Origin: Clostridia bacterium
Lineage (GTDB): Bacteria; Bacillota; Clostridia; Oscillospirales; CAG-272
Direction of reading: 5' to 3'
Assembly: GCA_017522125.1 (NCBI GenBank)
Contig: JAFXAC010000046.1
Span: 1 to 40,902, forward strand
Length of the DNA stretch: 40,902 nt
Shown: piece by piece, positions 21,455-31,647 of the stretch
Layout of the letters: the number at the start of each line of letters is the position of its first letter
Position numbering within the stretch: position 1 is the first letter of the stretch
The notes under the pieces: generated by a model
What the model was told of the DNA's origin: nothing
What the model saw: the letters and a program-made list of their open reading frames with translations, nothing else
The model's database searches: none
Made by a program: the position numbers and the translations under genes

Positions 21455-23775
21455 ATGAAGAATCTCGTTATCATAGAATCTCCCCCCAAGGCGCATACTA
21501 TACAAAGTTGTCTTGGACAGAATTATAAGGTAGTAGCGTCGAAGGGACACGTAAAGGACCTTCCCAAAAGCTCCTTCGGAATTGATATAGATAATGATTT
21601 TGCCCCCCACTATATAAATATTCGCGGCAAGGGCGATCTTATCAAGGAGCTTAAAAAGGAAGCTAAAAACGCAAACAAGGTCTTTCTCGCGACCGACCCT
21701 GACCGCGAGGGCGAGGCTATTTCGTGGCATCTTGCGTCCGCACTTGATCTCGATCCTGCAAGGACCTACCGCGTTACCTTCAACGAGCTTACGAAGTCCG
21801 CTATAAAAACGGCTATCAAGGCTCCGAGACAGATAGATATGAACCTTGTAAACGCACAGCAGTCCCGTCGAATACTCGACAGAATAGTTGGCTACAAGCT
21901 CAGCCCTCTGCTTTGGAAAAAGGTTCGTCACGGTCTGTCGGCGGGACGCGTTCAGTCCGTTGCCACAAGGCTCGTCGTGGAGCGTGAGGAGGAGATACGC
22001 GCATTTGTTCCCGTTGAGTACTGGACGGTAGCCGCCAAGCTTTCTGCGGGCGGTACTGAATTTGCAGTTCGTTATTTCGGTGATAGTGCGACGGGCAACA
22101 AGGTAAAGCTTTCAAGCGAGAGCGAGGCTATGGCTGTCGTAAACGCCGTAAAGGGCAAGGATATGACGGTCAAGTCCGTAAAGCGCGGCGTTAAGTACAA
22201 AACGCCCGCACCTCCGTTTACCACCTCACTATGCAGCAGGAGGCTTCGCGCAAGCTCGGCTTCCAATCCGCAAGGATAATGCGCACCGCGCAGGAGCTTT
22301 ACGAGGGAATAAATCTCGGCACTGCAAACGGCGGCACGCAGGGTCTTATAACCTATATGCGTACCGACTCCTTGCGAGTTGCCGAAGAGGCGCAGGATGC
22401 TGCACGCGAGTTTATAAAAGAGAAGTACGGTGAGGGATATTGCCCCGAAAACCCGCGCGTATATAAGACGAAATCCACCGCGCAGGACGCACACGAGGCT
22501 ATCCGTCCCACAAGACCCACGCTCACCCCTGCCGACGTAAAGGCGTACCTTACCCCCGACCAGTTCAAGCTATATAAGCTGATATGGGAGAGATTTGTGG
22601 CAAGCCAGATGGAGTCCGCAAAGCTTGACACTCTGAACGTTGATTTTGAGTCCGCAGGACACCTTTTCCGCACGGGCGGATATACCGTAGCCTTTCAGGG
22701 CTATATGGCTGTTTACGAGGAATCAAGCGACGATGCAAGCAAGAATGCCGACGAGCTTGACGATATAAAGAACATCAGAATTCCCGACGTTAAGGAGGGG
22801 GCATCTCTGCCTTGCACCGACGTCAGCGCAGACAGACATTTTACCGAAGCACCGCCGAGATACACCGAGGCAACGCTTATCAAGGTGCTTGAGGAAAAGG
22901 GAATAGGCAGACCGAGTACGATAACGCCCACTATTACGACCATAATTGCTCGCGAGTACGTGCGCCGCGAGGGTAAATCCCTCGTTCCTACGCAGCTTGG
23001 CGAGGTCACTACGGCTCTTATGAAATCGGAGTTTGCCGATATAGTTGACTATAAGTTTACCGCTAATATGGAGGATAAGCTCGACGGTATTGAAAACGGC
23101 GACACCTCTATGTTAAGCGTCCTTTCGGACTTCTGGGCGGATTTTGAAAAGGAACTCAAGGCTGCCGAGGAAAAGCTCGGACAGGAAAAGACCGAGATCC
23201 CCGCAGAGCTTACCGACATCATCTGCGACAAGTGCGGAGCAACGATGGTGGTAAAGAGCGGAAGATTCGGCAGATTTGCCGCTTGTCCGAACTACCCCGA
23301 GTGCAAGAACACCAAGCGCCTTGACAAAAACGGTGCGGTAGCGGAGAAGAAGCCCGCCGTCGTTGCCGACTTCAAGTGCGAGGTCTGCGGCGGCGATATG
23401 GTACAGCGTCACGGCCCTTACGGCACGTTCTACGCTTGCTCGAATTATCCCAAGTGCAAGTTTATCAAGCAGCAAACGCGCACGCTTGACGTTCCTTGCC
23501 CCAAGTGCGGCGGCAAGATACTCATCAAGCAGGCGAGAAATAAATCCGTTTTCTACGGCTGTGAGCATTATCCCGAGTGCGATTTTTCAAGCTGGGACGC
23601 TCCTACCGCTGAAAAATGCCCGAGCTGCGGCAAAATGCTCTTCAGGCGCAAGGGCAAGAATCCTGGGCTCGTGTGCGCCGACCGCGCGTGCGGCTATTTC
23701 AAGGAGGAGATCCTTCCCGAAACCGATGCGCCCGAGCTTCCCCCCACACCCACCGACGCAGACCTGCCGTTTTAA
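21455..23775 (+). pseudogene. topA: DNA topoisomerase I, interrupted by a one-base frameshift
   Basis: About 773 aa across two frames. The first frame (21455-22279) has the TOPRIM motifs (VIIESPPKAHTI, LATDPDREGEAISWHLA) and runs normally to TPAPPFTTS. It then becomes nonsense after 22228. The second frame resumes at once with MQQEASRKLGFQSARIM and carries the catalytic Tyr in GLITYMRTDS. Four C-terminal Cys4 zinc ribbons follow, starting CDKCGATM, CEVCGGDM, CPKCGGKI and CPSCGKML. Adding one A between 22228 and 22229 restores the family motif TTSTMQQEASRKLGF. topA relaxes negative supercoils and is normally essential, so a sequencing or assembly error is more likely than true loss; ribosomal frameshifting is possible. 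Confidence 0.93.
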
Positions 23776-23778
23776 GCT

Positions 23779-25125
23779 ATGAGTGAGATCACGGTAAACG
23801 TTTACGGCGCAGGACTTGCGGGCTGTGAGGCGGCGTGGCAGATAGCAAATCGCGGCGTTAAGGTGCGACTTTACGAAATGAAGCCGCACAAGCACACTCC
23901 CGCGCACAAAACGGAGGGCTTTGCGGAGCTTGTATGCTCCAATTCTCTGCGCTCTGACAGCGTTACAAACGCCGTCGGACTTCTCAAGGAGGAGATGCGC
24001 AGAATGGGCTCTCTAATCATCGAGGCGGCAGATGCCACTCGCGTTCCTGCGGGCTCGGCGCTTGCGGTAGACCGCGACGCATTTTCTGCATATATCACCC
24101 GCAAAATTGAGGAACACGAAAACATTGAGATAGTTCACGCGGAGATGGATTCTATTCCCGACGGCGAGCTTACGGTAGTCGCTACGGGCCCTCTGACATC
24201 CGACGCTATGGCGGACTATATAAGGGACAGCCTTGGTTGCTCGGGACTTCACTTTTTCGATGCCGCCGCACCCATAGTTGACGGCGCAAGCATCAATACC
24301 GACGTTGCCTTTTTCGCCTCACGCTACGATAAGGGCGACGCGGATTATCTGAACTGCCCTATGACCAAGGAGCAGTACGACGCCTTTTACGACGCGCTCG
24401 TTTCGGCAAGGGAAGCCGAGCTTCACGATTTTGATAAAAAGGAGCAGGGAGACTTTACCGTATTCGAGGGCTGTATGCCCGTCGAGGTGATGGCGCGCCG
24501 TGGCAGAGATACTCTGCGCTACGGGCCGCTGAAGCCCGTCGGACTTAACGATCCGCGTCACCCCGAGGTGAAGGAATACTACGCCGTGGTACAGCTTCGC
24601 CGCGAGGACGCCGAGGGAAGTATGTTCAACCTCGTCGGATTTCAGACACACCTTGCGTTCCCCGAGCAAAAGCGAGTTTTCGGCTTGATACCCGGGCTTG
24701 AAAACGCGGAGTTTCTTCGCTATGGCGTAATGCACAGAAACACATATCTTGACTCCCCAGGACTTCTTGACTCGGATTATTCAATGCTAACTCGCAAAAA
24801 CGTCTATTTCGCAGGACAGATGACGGGAGTTGAGGGATACGTGGAGTCCGCAGGCTCAGGGCTCGTTGCGGGTATTTGCGCCGCGCGTCAGGCTCTTGGG
24901 CTGGAAAGCGTGAAATTTCCCACGTTCACTATGCTTGGCGCTATGGCAAGCTACGTTTGCCACGGCGGAAGCGGAAAATTCGTTCCGATGAATGCAAATT
25001 TTGGAATCATTCCCCCTCTCGAATACAGAGTAAAGGGCGGCAAGATGGCAAAATACGCCGTTTATGCCGAGCGCGCACTTGCGGCGCTTGATGAATTTAA
25101 GGAAAAATATGAGAATCATTGTTGA
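23779..25125 (+). CDS. trmFO: TrmFO, folate-dependent tRNA uracil-54 methyltransferase
   Basis: 448 aa, normal length. FAD-binding [17 protein letters not shown] at the N-terminus, the signature [11 protein letters not shown], the conserved Cys in [15 protein letters not shown] and the C-terminal flavin motif [19 protein letters not shown]. Uses methylenetetrahydrofolate and FAD to make ribothymidine at position 54 of tRNA. It starts 3 nt after topA; topA-trmFO is a conserved Firmicutes order. Its 3-prime end overlaps plsX by 17 nt. Confidence 0.96.
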   Translation: MSEITVNVYGAGLAGCEAAWQIANRGVKVRLYEMKPHKHTPAHKTEGFAELVCSNSLRSDSVTNAVGLLKEEMRRMGSLIIEAADATRVPAGSALAVDRDAFSAYITRKIEEHENIEIVHAEMDSIPDGELTVVATGPLTSDAMADYIRDSLGCSGLHFFDAAAPIVDGASINTDVAFFASRYDKGDADYLNCPMTKEQYDAFYDALVSAREAELHDFDKKEQGDFTVFEGCMPVEVMARRGRDTLRYGPLKPVGLNDPRHPEVKEYYAVVQLRREDAEGSMFNLVGFQTHLAFPEQKRVFGLIPGLENAEFLRYGVMHRNTYLDSPGLLDSDYSMLTRKNVYFAGQMTGVEGYVESAGSGLVAGICAARQALGLESVKFPTFTMLGAMASYVCHGGSGKFVPMNANFGIIPPLEYRVKGGKMAKYAVYAERALAALDEFKEKYENHC

Positions 25126-26137
25126 TTGTATGGGCGGCGACAAGGCCCCCCTCGAAGTGGTAAAGGGCGCGTATCTTGCGTCACTTGAATATAACGCCAG
25201 CTTCATTCTTGTTGGTGACAGGGCGGCTATTGAAAAAATAGCCGAAACGGAGCAGATGGATCTGCGCCGTTTTGACATAGTTCACGCGAGTGGCGTGATC
25301 AATATGGAGGACGATCCGATTTCGGTCGTCAGGGCAAAGAGCGATTCAAGCATGAGCGTTGCCCTAAAACTGCTTTCCGAGGGAAAGGGCGACGCCGTAG
25401 TAAGTACGGGAAACACGGGTGCGCTATTTACGGGCGCTACGCTTATCGTCAGAAAGGTCAAGGGCATTCGCAGGGCGGCTATCGCCAGCATTCTGCCTAT
25501 GAATCCCCCCGTTCTCCTGCTTGATTCGGGTGCTAACGTCACCGTTACCGACGAGTATCTTGAGCAGTTTGCTATTATGGGCAGTATTTATATGCAAAGA
25601 GCGTACGGACTTAGTGCGCCCCGCGTCGGACTGCTTAATAACGGAGTGGAGGAGTGCAAGGGCACGGAGCTTCAGCTCAAGGCGTATGCAAGGCTCTCCG
25701 AGTCGCCGTCGATAAATTTCGTCGGCAACGTTGAGGCGAATCAGATACCCAAAAATGCCTGTGACGTTCTCGTTACCGACGGATTTACGGGTAATATTCT
25801 GCTCAAATCCATAGAGGGAATGGGCAAGATGATGCTAAGCACTATGAAGGAGCTTTTCTACGCCGATACGCGAACGAAGATCTCGGCTATTTTTGCAAAG
25901 CACAAGGTGGCGGATATCAAAAAACGCTTTGATCCCACCGAACACGGCGGTGCGCCGATACTCGGCATATCCAAGCCCGTTATCAAGGCTCACGGCTCGT
26001 CTAACGCCAACGCCGTCAAGAACGCGGTGCGTCAGGCTATAAACTACGCCGAAAAGGGCGTTATAGTAAGCATAGCAAGGGAAACCAAGCTGTTTACCGC
26101 TACTAAAACAACAAACGAAAGCGAAAGTTCAAAATGA
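25109..26137 (+). CDS. plsX: PlsX, acyl-ACP:phosphate acyltransferase
   Basis: 342 aa from the ATG at 25109, supported by AAGGA 5 nt upstream and the standard start [20 protein letters not shown]. Further family segments are [28 protein letters not shown]-like stretches around [10 protein letters not shown], and [16 protein letters not shown]. Makes acyl phosphate from acyl-ACP, the first step of the PlsX/PlsY route to phosphatidic acid. It overlaps trmFO upstream and rnc downstream (ATGA). The acpP gene that usually sits between plsX and rnc is absent. Confidence 0.95.
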   Translation: MRIIVDCMGGDKAPLEVVKGAYLASLEYNASFILVGDRAAIEKIAETEQMDLRRFDIVHASGVINMEDDPISVVRAKSDSSMSVALKLLSEGKGDAVVSTGNTGALFTGATLIVRKVKGIRRAAIASILPMNPPVLLLDSGANVTVTDEYLEQFAIMGSIYMQRAYGLSAPRVGLLNNGVEECKGTELQLKAYARLSESPSINFVGNVEANQIPKNACDVLVTDGFTGNILLKSIEGMGKMMLSTMKELFYADTRTKISAIFAKHKVADIKKRFDPTEHGGAPILGISKPVIKAHGSSNANAVKNAVRQAINYAEKGVIVSIARETKLFTATKTTNESESSK

Positions 26138-26871
26138 GTAATATAAATGCGGAGCTTCCGCGCGAGCGTAGCTTTCTTGAGGAACGGATAGGCTACCGTT
26201 TCTTGAGTGCGGAGCTTTTGACCGAAGCACTTACTCACTCCTCGTATTCCAACGAACACGGGGGTGCAAAGCAATTTCCCTGCAACGAAAGACTTGAGTT
26301 TCTCGGGGATTCGGTGCTGTCGGTAATAACCAGCGAATATATATACGAAAGATTCAGCGCCTCTCCCGAGGGCGACCTCACGAGGATGAGGGCGGAGCTT
26401 GTTTGCGAAAAGGCACTTGCCGCCTTTGCGGAGGAGATAGGTCTTGGCGATTTTCTTCTTCTCGGTCGCGGCGAGGAAAAGGGCGGCGGCAGAAGCCGCA
26501 AGTCCATTCTCGCGGATGCGTTTGAGGCGCTTATAGCCGCAGTTTACCTTGATTCCGCAAGCACGGGCGACGGCAGAGATGCCGTGCGCGCATACCTTTT
26601 GCCCCTTATAGATAAGAGGCTCGGAATGCTTTTGAACGAGTGGCACGGTGCGGATTATAAGACCTTGCTCCAACAGCTCGTTCAGCGCTCGGAGGGCGAG
26701 GTCCTTGAGTATATCACAGTGGACGAGCAGGGCCCCGATCACGCGAAGGTGTTCACGGTCGAGGCAAGGCTTAACTCCAATATCATCGGCAAGGGCGACG
26801 GCGCAACGAAGCGCGCCGCGGAGCAAGCCGCCGCAAAGCAGGCGCTCGTCCTTTTCGGTGAGCTGAAATAA
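26134..26871 (+). CDS. rnc: Ribonuclease III
   Basis: 245 aa. The signature NERLEFLGDSVLSVITSEYI at about residues 49-68 holds the catalytic acidic residues, and the second set is in ILADAFEALIAAVYLD. The double-stranded-RNA-binding domain at about 165-240 has DYKTLLQQLVQ and GKGDGATKRAAEQAAAKQAL. Processes rRNA precursors and double-stranded RNA. The ATG overlaps the plsX stop. Confidence 0.96.
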   Translation: MSNINAELPRERSFLEERIGYRFLSAELLTEALTHSSYSNEHGGAKQFPCNERLEFLGDSVLSVITSEYIYERFSASPEGDLTRMRAELVCEKALAAFAEEIGLGDFLLLGRGEEKGGGRSRKSILADAFEALIAAVYLDSASTGDGRDAVRAYLLPLIDKRLGMLLNEWHGADYKTLLQQLVQRSEGEVLEYITVDEQGPDHAKVFTVEARLNSNIIGKGDGATKRAAEQAAAKQALVLFGELK

Positions 26872-26884
26872 TACCGTAATCGAT

Positions 26885-26930
26885 ACGGAGCCGTAGGCGG
26901 CGTTGCCGCGGCTCCGTGCTTTTGGTTTTT
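26885..26930 (+). terminator. Hairpin between rnc and the radical SAM gene
   Basis: Nested stems ACGGAGCC/GGCTCCGT (26885-26892 with 26910-26917) and GCGGC/GCCGC inside, followed by GCTTTTGGTTTTT. Probable terminator, perhaps partial. Confidence 0.7.
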
Positions 26931-26942
26931 CGGAGAAAGAAA

Positions 26943-27983
26943 ATGGCACATAAAAATATACCGATATTTATCCCGCATCTCGGCTGTCCCAACGGTTGTG
27001 TTTTCTGCGACCAAAGGGCAATATCGGGGCAGATCGAGTTTTGTGAGGCAGACGTGGAGCGTCAGCTTGCCGAGTCCGTCGCTACGCTCCGAGAGGGCGA
27101 CGAGGCGGAGATAGCCTTTTTCGGCGGCTCGTTTACGGGCATCGAGCGTGGGCTTATGATGCGCCTGCTTGAGATGGCACAGCCGTATCTTGCATCGGGC
27201 AAGGTCGGCTCCTTGCGTTGCTCCACGCGCCCCGATTATATAAACGACGAGATACTTGCTATCCTTGCGCACTACGGCGTGCGCACGGTCGAGCTTGGTA
27301 TCCAAAGTACGTCGGATGAGGTGCTTGCGGCAAGCAAGCGCGGACATACCGCTGACGTGGCTATGCACGCCGCGGCGGCGCTCAAGGCGGCGGGATTTAA
27401 TTTTATAGGTCAGATGATGATAGGACTTCCCGCGTCGAATATCGAGCGTGAGATAGCAACGGCGCGCGATATTTGCGCTATGGGTGCTGACGGCGCAAGG
27501 GTGTATCCAACCGTCGTTTTTGCGAACACGGAGCTTTCAAATATGTCCGTTTCGGGCGAGTACGAGCCTCTTACGGAGGAGGACGCAGTACGTCGCACGG
27601 CGGCGGTGCTTGAGGTGTTCGACGCTATGCGCGTTCCCGTTATCCGCGTCGGTCTGCACTCGGGCGAGAGCTTATCTTCACCCGAAAAGGCGGTTGCGGG
27701 CGCACGCCACCCTGCAATGGGTGAGCTTGCGATGGGAGAGGTCACCTTTCATAGAATTTGCGCAGAGTTGGAGCGCTTTTTTGAAGGTCGAAAAGTTCTT
27801 GAACCAAAGCAAACTCTTGTTATTTTCGTGCCAAAGGGAGCGACCTCACGCGCCGTGGGGCAAAATAAACGCAATATTTTGCGGATTCGTGAAAAATATT
27901 CCGCGCAATATCAAATAAATCGCATAAAAATTATTGAAAAAAGTTCATTAATAGGTTATAATATTATGATAGACGTTTTATAA
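26943..27983 (+). CDS. Radical SAM protein of the Elp3/YhcC-like group
   Basis: 346 aa from the ATG at 26943, with GGAG 7 nt upstream. The [4Fe-4S] motif is CPNGCVFC at about residues 15-22 in HLGCPNGCVFCDQR, followed by a radical-SAM TIM-barrel (AEIAFFGGSFTGI, VELGIQSTSDEVLAAS). The C-terminus past residue 290 is basic and AT-rich. A radical SAM gene in this position next to rnc and smc is seen in many Clostridia. It is related to coproporphyrinogen-oxidase-like and Elp3-like proteins, and the substrate is not known. Its last codons contain the likely smc promoter. Confidence 0.9.
   Translation: MAHKNIPIFIPHLGCPNGCVFCDQRAISGQIEFCEADVERQLAESVATLREGDEAEIAFFGGSFTGIERGLMMRLLEMAQPYLASGKVGSLRCSTRPDYINDEILAILAHYGVRTVELGIQSTSDEVLAASKRGHTADVAMHAAAALKAAGFNFIGQMMIGLPASNIEREIATARDICAMGADGARVYPTVVFANTELSNMSVSGEYEPLTEEDAVRRTAAVLEVFDAMRVPVIRVGLHSGESLSSPEKAVAGARHPAMGELAMGEVTFHRICAELERFFEGRKVLEPKQTLVIFVPKGATSRAVGQNKRNILRIREKYSAQYQINRIKIIEKSSLIGYNIMIDVL
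27934..27962 (+). promoter_or_regulatory. Promoter for smc-ftsY inside the radical SAM gene
   Basis: TTGAAA (27934-27939) and perfect TATAAT (27957-27962) spaced 17 bp, within the AT-rich 3-prime end of the radical SAM gene, about 55 nt before the smc start. Confidence 0.65.
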
Positions 27984-28015
27984 CTTATTTACATAAAACT
28001 TCGGAGGTTAATTCT

Positions 28016-31000
28016 TTGTATCTGAAGCAAATTGAAATGCAGGGCTTCAAGTCATTCCCCGATAGGACGCGACTTGTCTTTGAGCCCGGCGCAACGGTCA
28101 TTATAGGACCTAACGGAAGCGGAAAATCGAATATTTCCGACGCCATGCGCTGGGTGCTTGGTGAGATATCGTCGAAGTCCCTTCGCGGCGCGAAGATGGA
28201 GGACATCATCTTCGGCGGCTCCGACAGCCGTAAGCCTATGGGATATGCCGAGGTCTCGGTTACCTTTGACAATACCGCCACCGTGGGAAGGCTTGACTGC
28301 CCCTACGACGAGGTCACGGTAACGCGCCGTTATTATCGCAACGGCGACAGCGAATACTTCATAAATCGAAAGAGCGTAAGACTGCGCGATATTTACGAGC
28401 TTTTCTTGAACACGGGTATCGGCCGTGACGGTTATTCCATAATCGGTCAGGGTAGGATAGCCGAGATAGTTTCCCGTAAGAGCGACGAGCGTCGCGGCAT
28501 CTTTGAGGATGCGGCGGGTATTGCAAAATTCCGCCACCGCAAGAACGAGGCTGAAAGGAAGCTTGCCGCGACAGAGAATAATATGGAGCGCGCGCAGGAC
28601 GTCATCGACGTTATCGGAAGCAGGCTTGGCACGCTTGAGCGCGAAAGCATAAAGGCTAAGAGATTTCTTGAATACAGCGAAATAAAGCGCAAGGCTGACG
28701 TTCAGCTCTGGCTTTACGATACCGAGTTTTTGCGCAACGATATTGCCAAGGCTGAAAACGAGCTGAGGCTTACCGATATCGAGCTTGACGAGGCGGCTGA
28801 GGCCGTGGCATCTCTTGAAGCGCAGGAGGAAAGGCTAAATACTCTCGCAACGGAAAACAAGGCGGAATCCGCAAGGATATTCGAGGAGATAAGGCTCAAG
28901 ACACGCGCAAATTACGAGCTTGACTCCGAAATAAAGGTTACCGAAACCAAAATAACTCACGCAGAGGCATCTGCCGTGTCCGATAAGGATGCCGCGGCGG
29001 CTCTGCGCGCATCCGCCAAGGCGGAGCAGGATAACGCCGCCTCAAAGGAGGCGGAGGCACAAAAGCTTGCGGACGAGGCAAGAAGGCTTGAGGCAGAGGA
29101 AAGGGAAACCACCGAATCCGCCGCAAGAACAGAGCTTGCCGCCGAAAAGCTTGACGATGCTATTGCCGTCGCGTTTGATGAGATTTCCGCATCCAAGGCG
29201 GAGCTGTCGGACGTCAACGCAAGGCTTGAGCTTCTTGGCAAGGCGGGCGACGAGGAGCAGGACAGGGACGAGGCGGCGCGCCGCGACGTAGGCGAGCGCG
29301 AGAGAATAGCCGCACAGCATACTGCCGAGTGTGCCGACAGCGAGCTTGCGATAGCGCAGTACGACGCAAAGCTTGCCGAGAACGGCGCAATACTTGAAAA
29401 AAAGCAAAAACGCTCAGCCGAGATGCACCAAAGGAGCGATTCCGCAAGTGCCGAGCTTTCCTCGCTCAGCGTAAAGCGCGACACTCTTTCGGGTAAGATA
29501 GAGGCGCTCCGCCGAATGGAGGAGCATTTTGAGGGTTATAACAATAGCGTAAAGCACGTTATGCGCGCATACCGCGAGGGCAGGATAAACGCAGGTCGCA
29601 TCCACGGTCCGCTTTCCTCGCTCATTCAGGTAGAAAGCCGCTACGTTACCGCTATCGAAACTGCCCTCGGTGCGGCTATACAGAATATAGTCGTTGAGGA
29701 CGAAAGAACGGCAAGAGCCGCTATCGAGTGCTTGAAGCGCGACAGCGCGGGTAGAGCGACCTTCTTCCCGCTTACGTCCGTAAAGCCCATCGGAAGCCCC
29801 TCGCGCGAGATGCAGGAGGCGGCAAGCTGCAAGGGCTATATAGGCATAGCGTCACAGCTTGTGTCCGCGGATAGCGTTTATTCGTCGATACTCTCGTCGA
29901 TGCTTGGCAGGATAGTTATATTTGACACCCTTGAAAACGCTACCGAAATGGCGAAAAGGGTCAGATACAGCGTTCGTACCGTCACCCTTGACGGTCAGCA
30001 GATAAACCGCGACGGCTCGTTTACGGGCGGCTCGGTACGCACGGGAAGCGGAATACTTACCCGCGCCGACGAGATAAAGCGAATGAGCCGCGAGCTTGCC
30101 GATGCTACACAAAAGAGCGAAAAGCTCACAAAAATGCTTGAAACGCTGAGCGTCGAGCTTGCCTCGCTCGACGAGGAGATAGCGTTTGATGAAAACGAGA
30201 TAAAGCTTATCGAAACTTTGCGTGCCGTAGAGGAAGCAAAGCTCGAAAAGGCACGCGAAACGCTTGAGGCTGACCGCGAGCTTCTTGAAAAATTCCGCGC
30301 TGACCTTAAAAACGTTGCGGGCGAGCAGGAAAGAAGAAGGGCAGAAATTGCCACGCTGAGCGTAAAGGCACGCGAGCTTGAAGAAAAGATAAGCGAGCTT
30401 GAGGCGTACCGCGCAGAGCGTGCCGAGGAGCACGGAGGCTTGCTTGTTGAAAGGGATTCCCTTAAAGCAAAGGCTATGCGCATAACGGTACGCATATCCG
30501 AGCTTCGCCGCGATATAGAGGGCTGTAACGCAATGGCGGATATGGCTCACGGCAAGGCAAAGAGCCTTGAGGCGGATGCCGCCGAGAAGGATGCCCGCGT
30601 AAGCGAGAGCCGCCGTATCGTAAAGGAGCTGAAGGAAAAGCTTGCAAGCATACTCGCCGCGCAGACCGAGAGCGAGGAAGCGCTTTCCGAGCTTAATCGC
30701 CGCCGTGACAGCAGCGAGGCGGGTGGAATGGAGCTTGAGCGCAAGCTTGCCGATATCCGCCGCGTTTCACGCGACCGTCAGGCGCGCAAGGACGAGCTTA
30801 TGCAGGCAAAGCTACGCCGCGAAACCGCGCTTGCACAGCTTCGCTCACAGCTTGACGCGACCTCGCAAAAGTTCTGGGACGAGCACGAGCTTACTCGCGC
30901 ACAGGCGCTTGAGTTCGGCTACGAGCCGCTGACGGCAGAGGAGCGCCCCGCAGTACTTCAGATACAGACCGAATACCGCAACAAGATAAGAAATATCGGC

Positions 31001-31630
31001 GCGACGAATCCCGCCGCTATCGAGGAATATCAGACCGAGCGTGCAAAATACGACGAGTTGACCGCGCAAATGGCGGATCTCGTCAAGGCGAAGAACGAGC
31101 TTGAAAAGGTTATCGTTCAGCTTGAAAGCGAGATGAAAAAGGCGTTTGTCACCTCGTTCGATCAGATCAACGAGAACTTTAAAAAGACCTTCGCCGAGCT
31201 TTTCGGCGGCGGATCTGCCGAGCTGCTCCTGACCGACCCCGACAACGTGCTTGAAAGCGGAATTGAAATAAAGGCGGCACCCCCGGGAAAGATCATCAAA
31301 TCGCTGATGCAGCTTTCGGGCGGCGAGCAGGCGTTTATCGCTATCGCGCTCTTCTTTGCGATACTGCAGGTCAACCCCACGCCGTTCTGCATTCTCGATG
31401 AGATAGAAGCGGCGCTTGACGAGGTAAACGTCGAGAGATTTGCACAGTACATCAGACGTTACTCGGACGATACGCAGTTCATACTTATCACACACCGCCG
31501 CGGCACGATGAACGCCGCAGACCGCCTTTACGGCGTAACGATGCCCGAGTCGGGCATTTCCAAGATACTCACCCTTGACGTTGCCGACATCGTCAACAAG
31601 AAGGGCGGTATCTGGGACGAGCTTAATTAA
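28016..31630 (+). CDS. smc: SMC, chromosome segregation ATPase
   Basis: 1204 aa from a TTG start with GGAGGT 7 nt upstream; this gives the invariant N-terminus YLKQIEMQGFKSFPDRT. Walker A GPNGSGKSN at about 32-40. Two long coiled coils at about 165-500 and 680-1010 flank a hinge at about 515-650 (GRIHGPLSSLIQV, FTGGSVRTG). ABC signature LSGGEQA is near residue 1100 and Walker B/D-loop CILDEIEAALDEVN near 1125. Together with ScpA and ScpB (9553 and 8936 here) it forms bacterial condensin. ftsY follows, as in other Firmicutes. Confidence 0.97.
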   Translation: MYLKQIEMQGFKSFPDRTRLVFEPGATVIIGPNGSGKSNISDAMRWVLGEISSKSLRGAKMEDIIFGGSDSRKPMGYAEVSVTFDNTATVGRLDCPYDEVTVTRRYYRNGDSEYFINRKSVRLRDIYELFLNTGIGRDGYSIIGQGRIAEIVSRKSDERRGIFEDAAGIAKFRHRKNEAERKLAATENNMERAQDVIDVIGSRLGTLERESIKAKRFLEYSEIKRKADVQLWLYDTEFLRNDIAKAENELRLTDIELDEAAEAVASLEAQEERLNTLATENKAESARIFEEIRLKTRANYELDSEIKVTETKITHAEASAVSDKDAAAALRASAKAEQDNAASKEAEAQKLADEARRLEAEERETTESAARTELAAEKLDDAIAVAFDEISASKAELSDVNARLELLGKAGDEEQDRDEAARRDVGERERIAAQHTAECADSELAIAQYDAKLAENGAILEKKQKRSAEMHQRSDSASAELSSLSVKRDTLSGKIEALRRMEEHFEGYNNSVKHVMRAYREGRINAGRIHGPLSSLIQVESRYVTAIETALGAAIQNIVVEDERTARAAIECLKRDSAGRATFFPLTSVKPIGSPSREMQEAASCKGYIGIASQLVSADSVYSSILSSMLGRIVIFDTLENATEMAKRVRYSVRTVTLDGQQINRDGSFTGGSVRTGSGILTRADEIKRMSRELADATQKSEKLTKMLETLSVELASLDEEIAFDENEIKLIETLRAVEEAKLEKARETLEADRELLEKFRADLKNVAGEQERRRAEIATLSVKARELEEKISELEAYRAERAEEHGGLLVERDSLKAKAMRITVRISELRRDIEGCNAMADMAHGKAKSLEADAAEKDARVSESRRIVKELKEKLASILAAQTESEEALSELNRRRDSSEAGGMELERKLADIRRVSRDRQARKDELMQAKLRRETALAQLRSQLDATSQKFWDEHELTRAQALEFGYEPLTAEERPAVLQIQTEYRNKIRNIGATNPAAIEEYQTERAKYDELTAQMADLVKAKNELEKVIVQLESEMKKAFVTSFDQINENFKKTFAELFGGGSAELLLTDPDNVLESGIEIKAAPPGKIIKSLMQLSGGEQAFIAIALFFAILQVNPTPFCILDEIEAALDEVNVERFAQYIRRYSDDTQFILITHRRGTMNAADRLYGVTMPESGISKILTLDVADIVNKKGGIWDELN

Positions 31631-31647
31631 CGAAAGGATAACTGAAA

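Noticed and set aside
22231-23775. A separate downstream gene beginning at the ATG at 22231
   Set aside because: The ATG is the Met of the conserved TTSTMQQEA motif inside topA; the two parts together make one normal topoisomerase I.
28957-29484. Serine/alanine-rich minus-strand frames opposite smc
   Set aside because: Antisense of the Glu/Ala/Lys-rich coiled coil; typical shadow composition.
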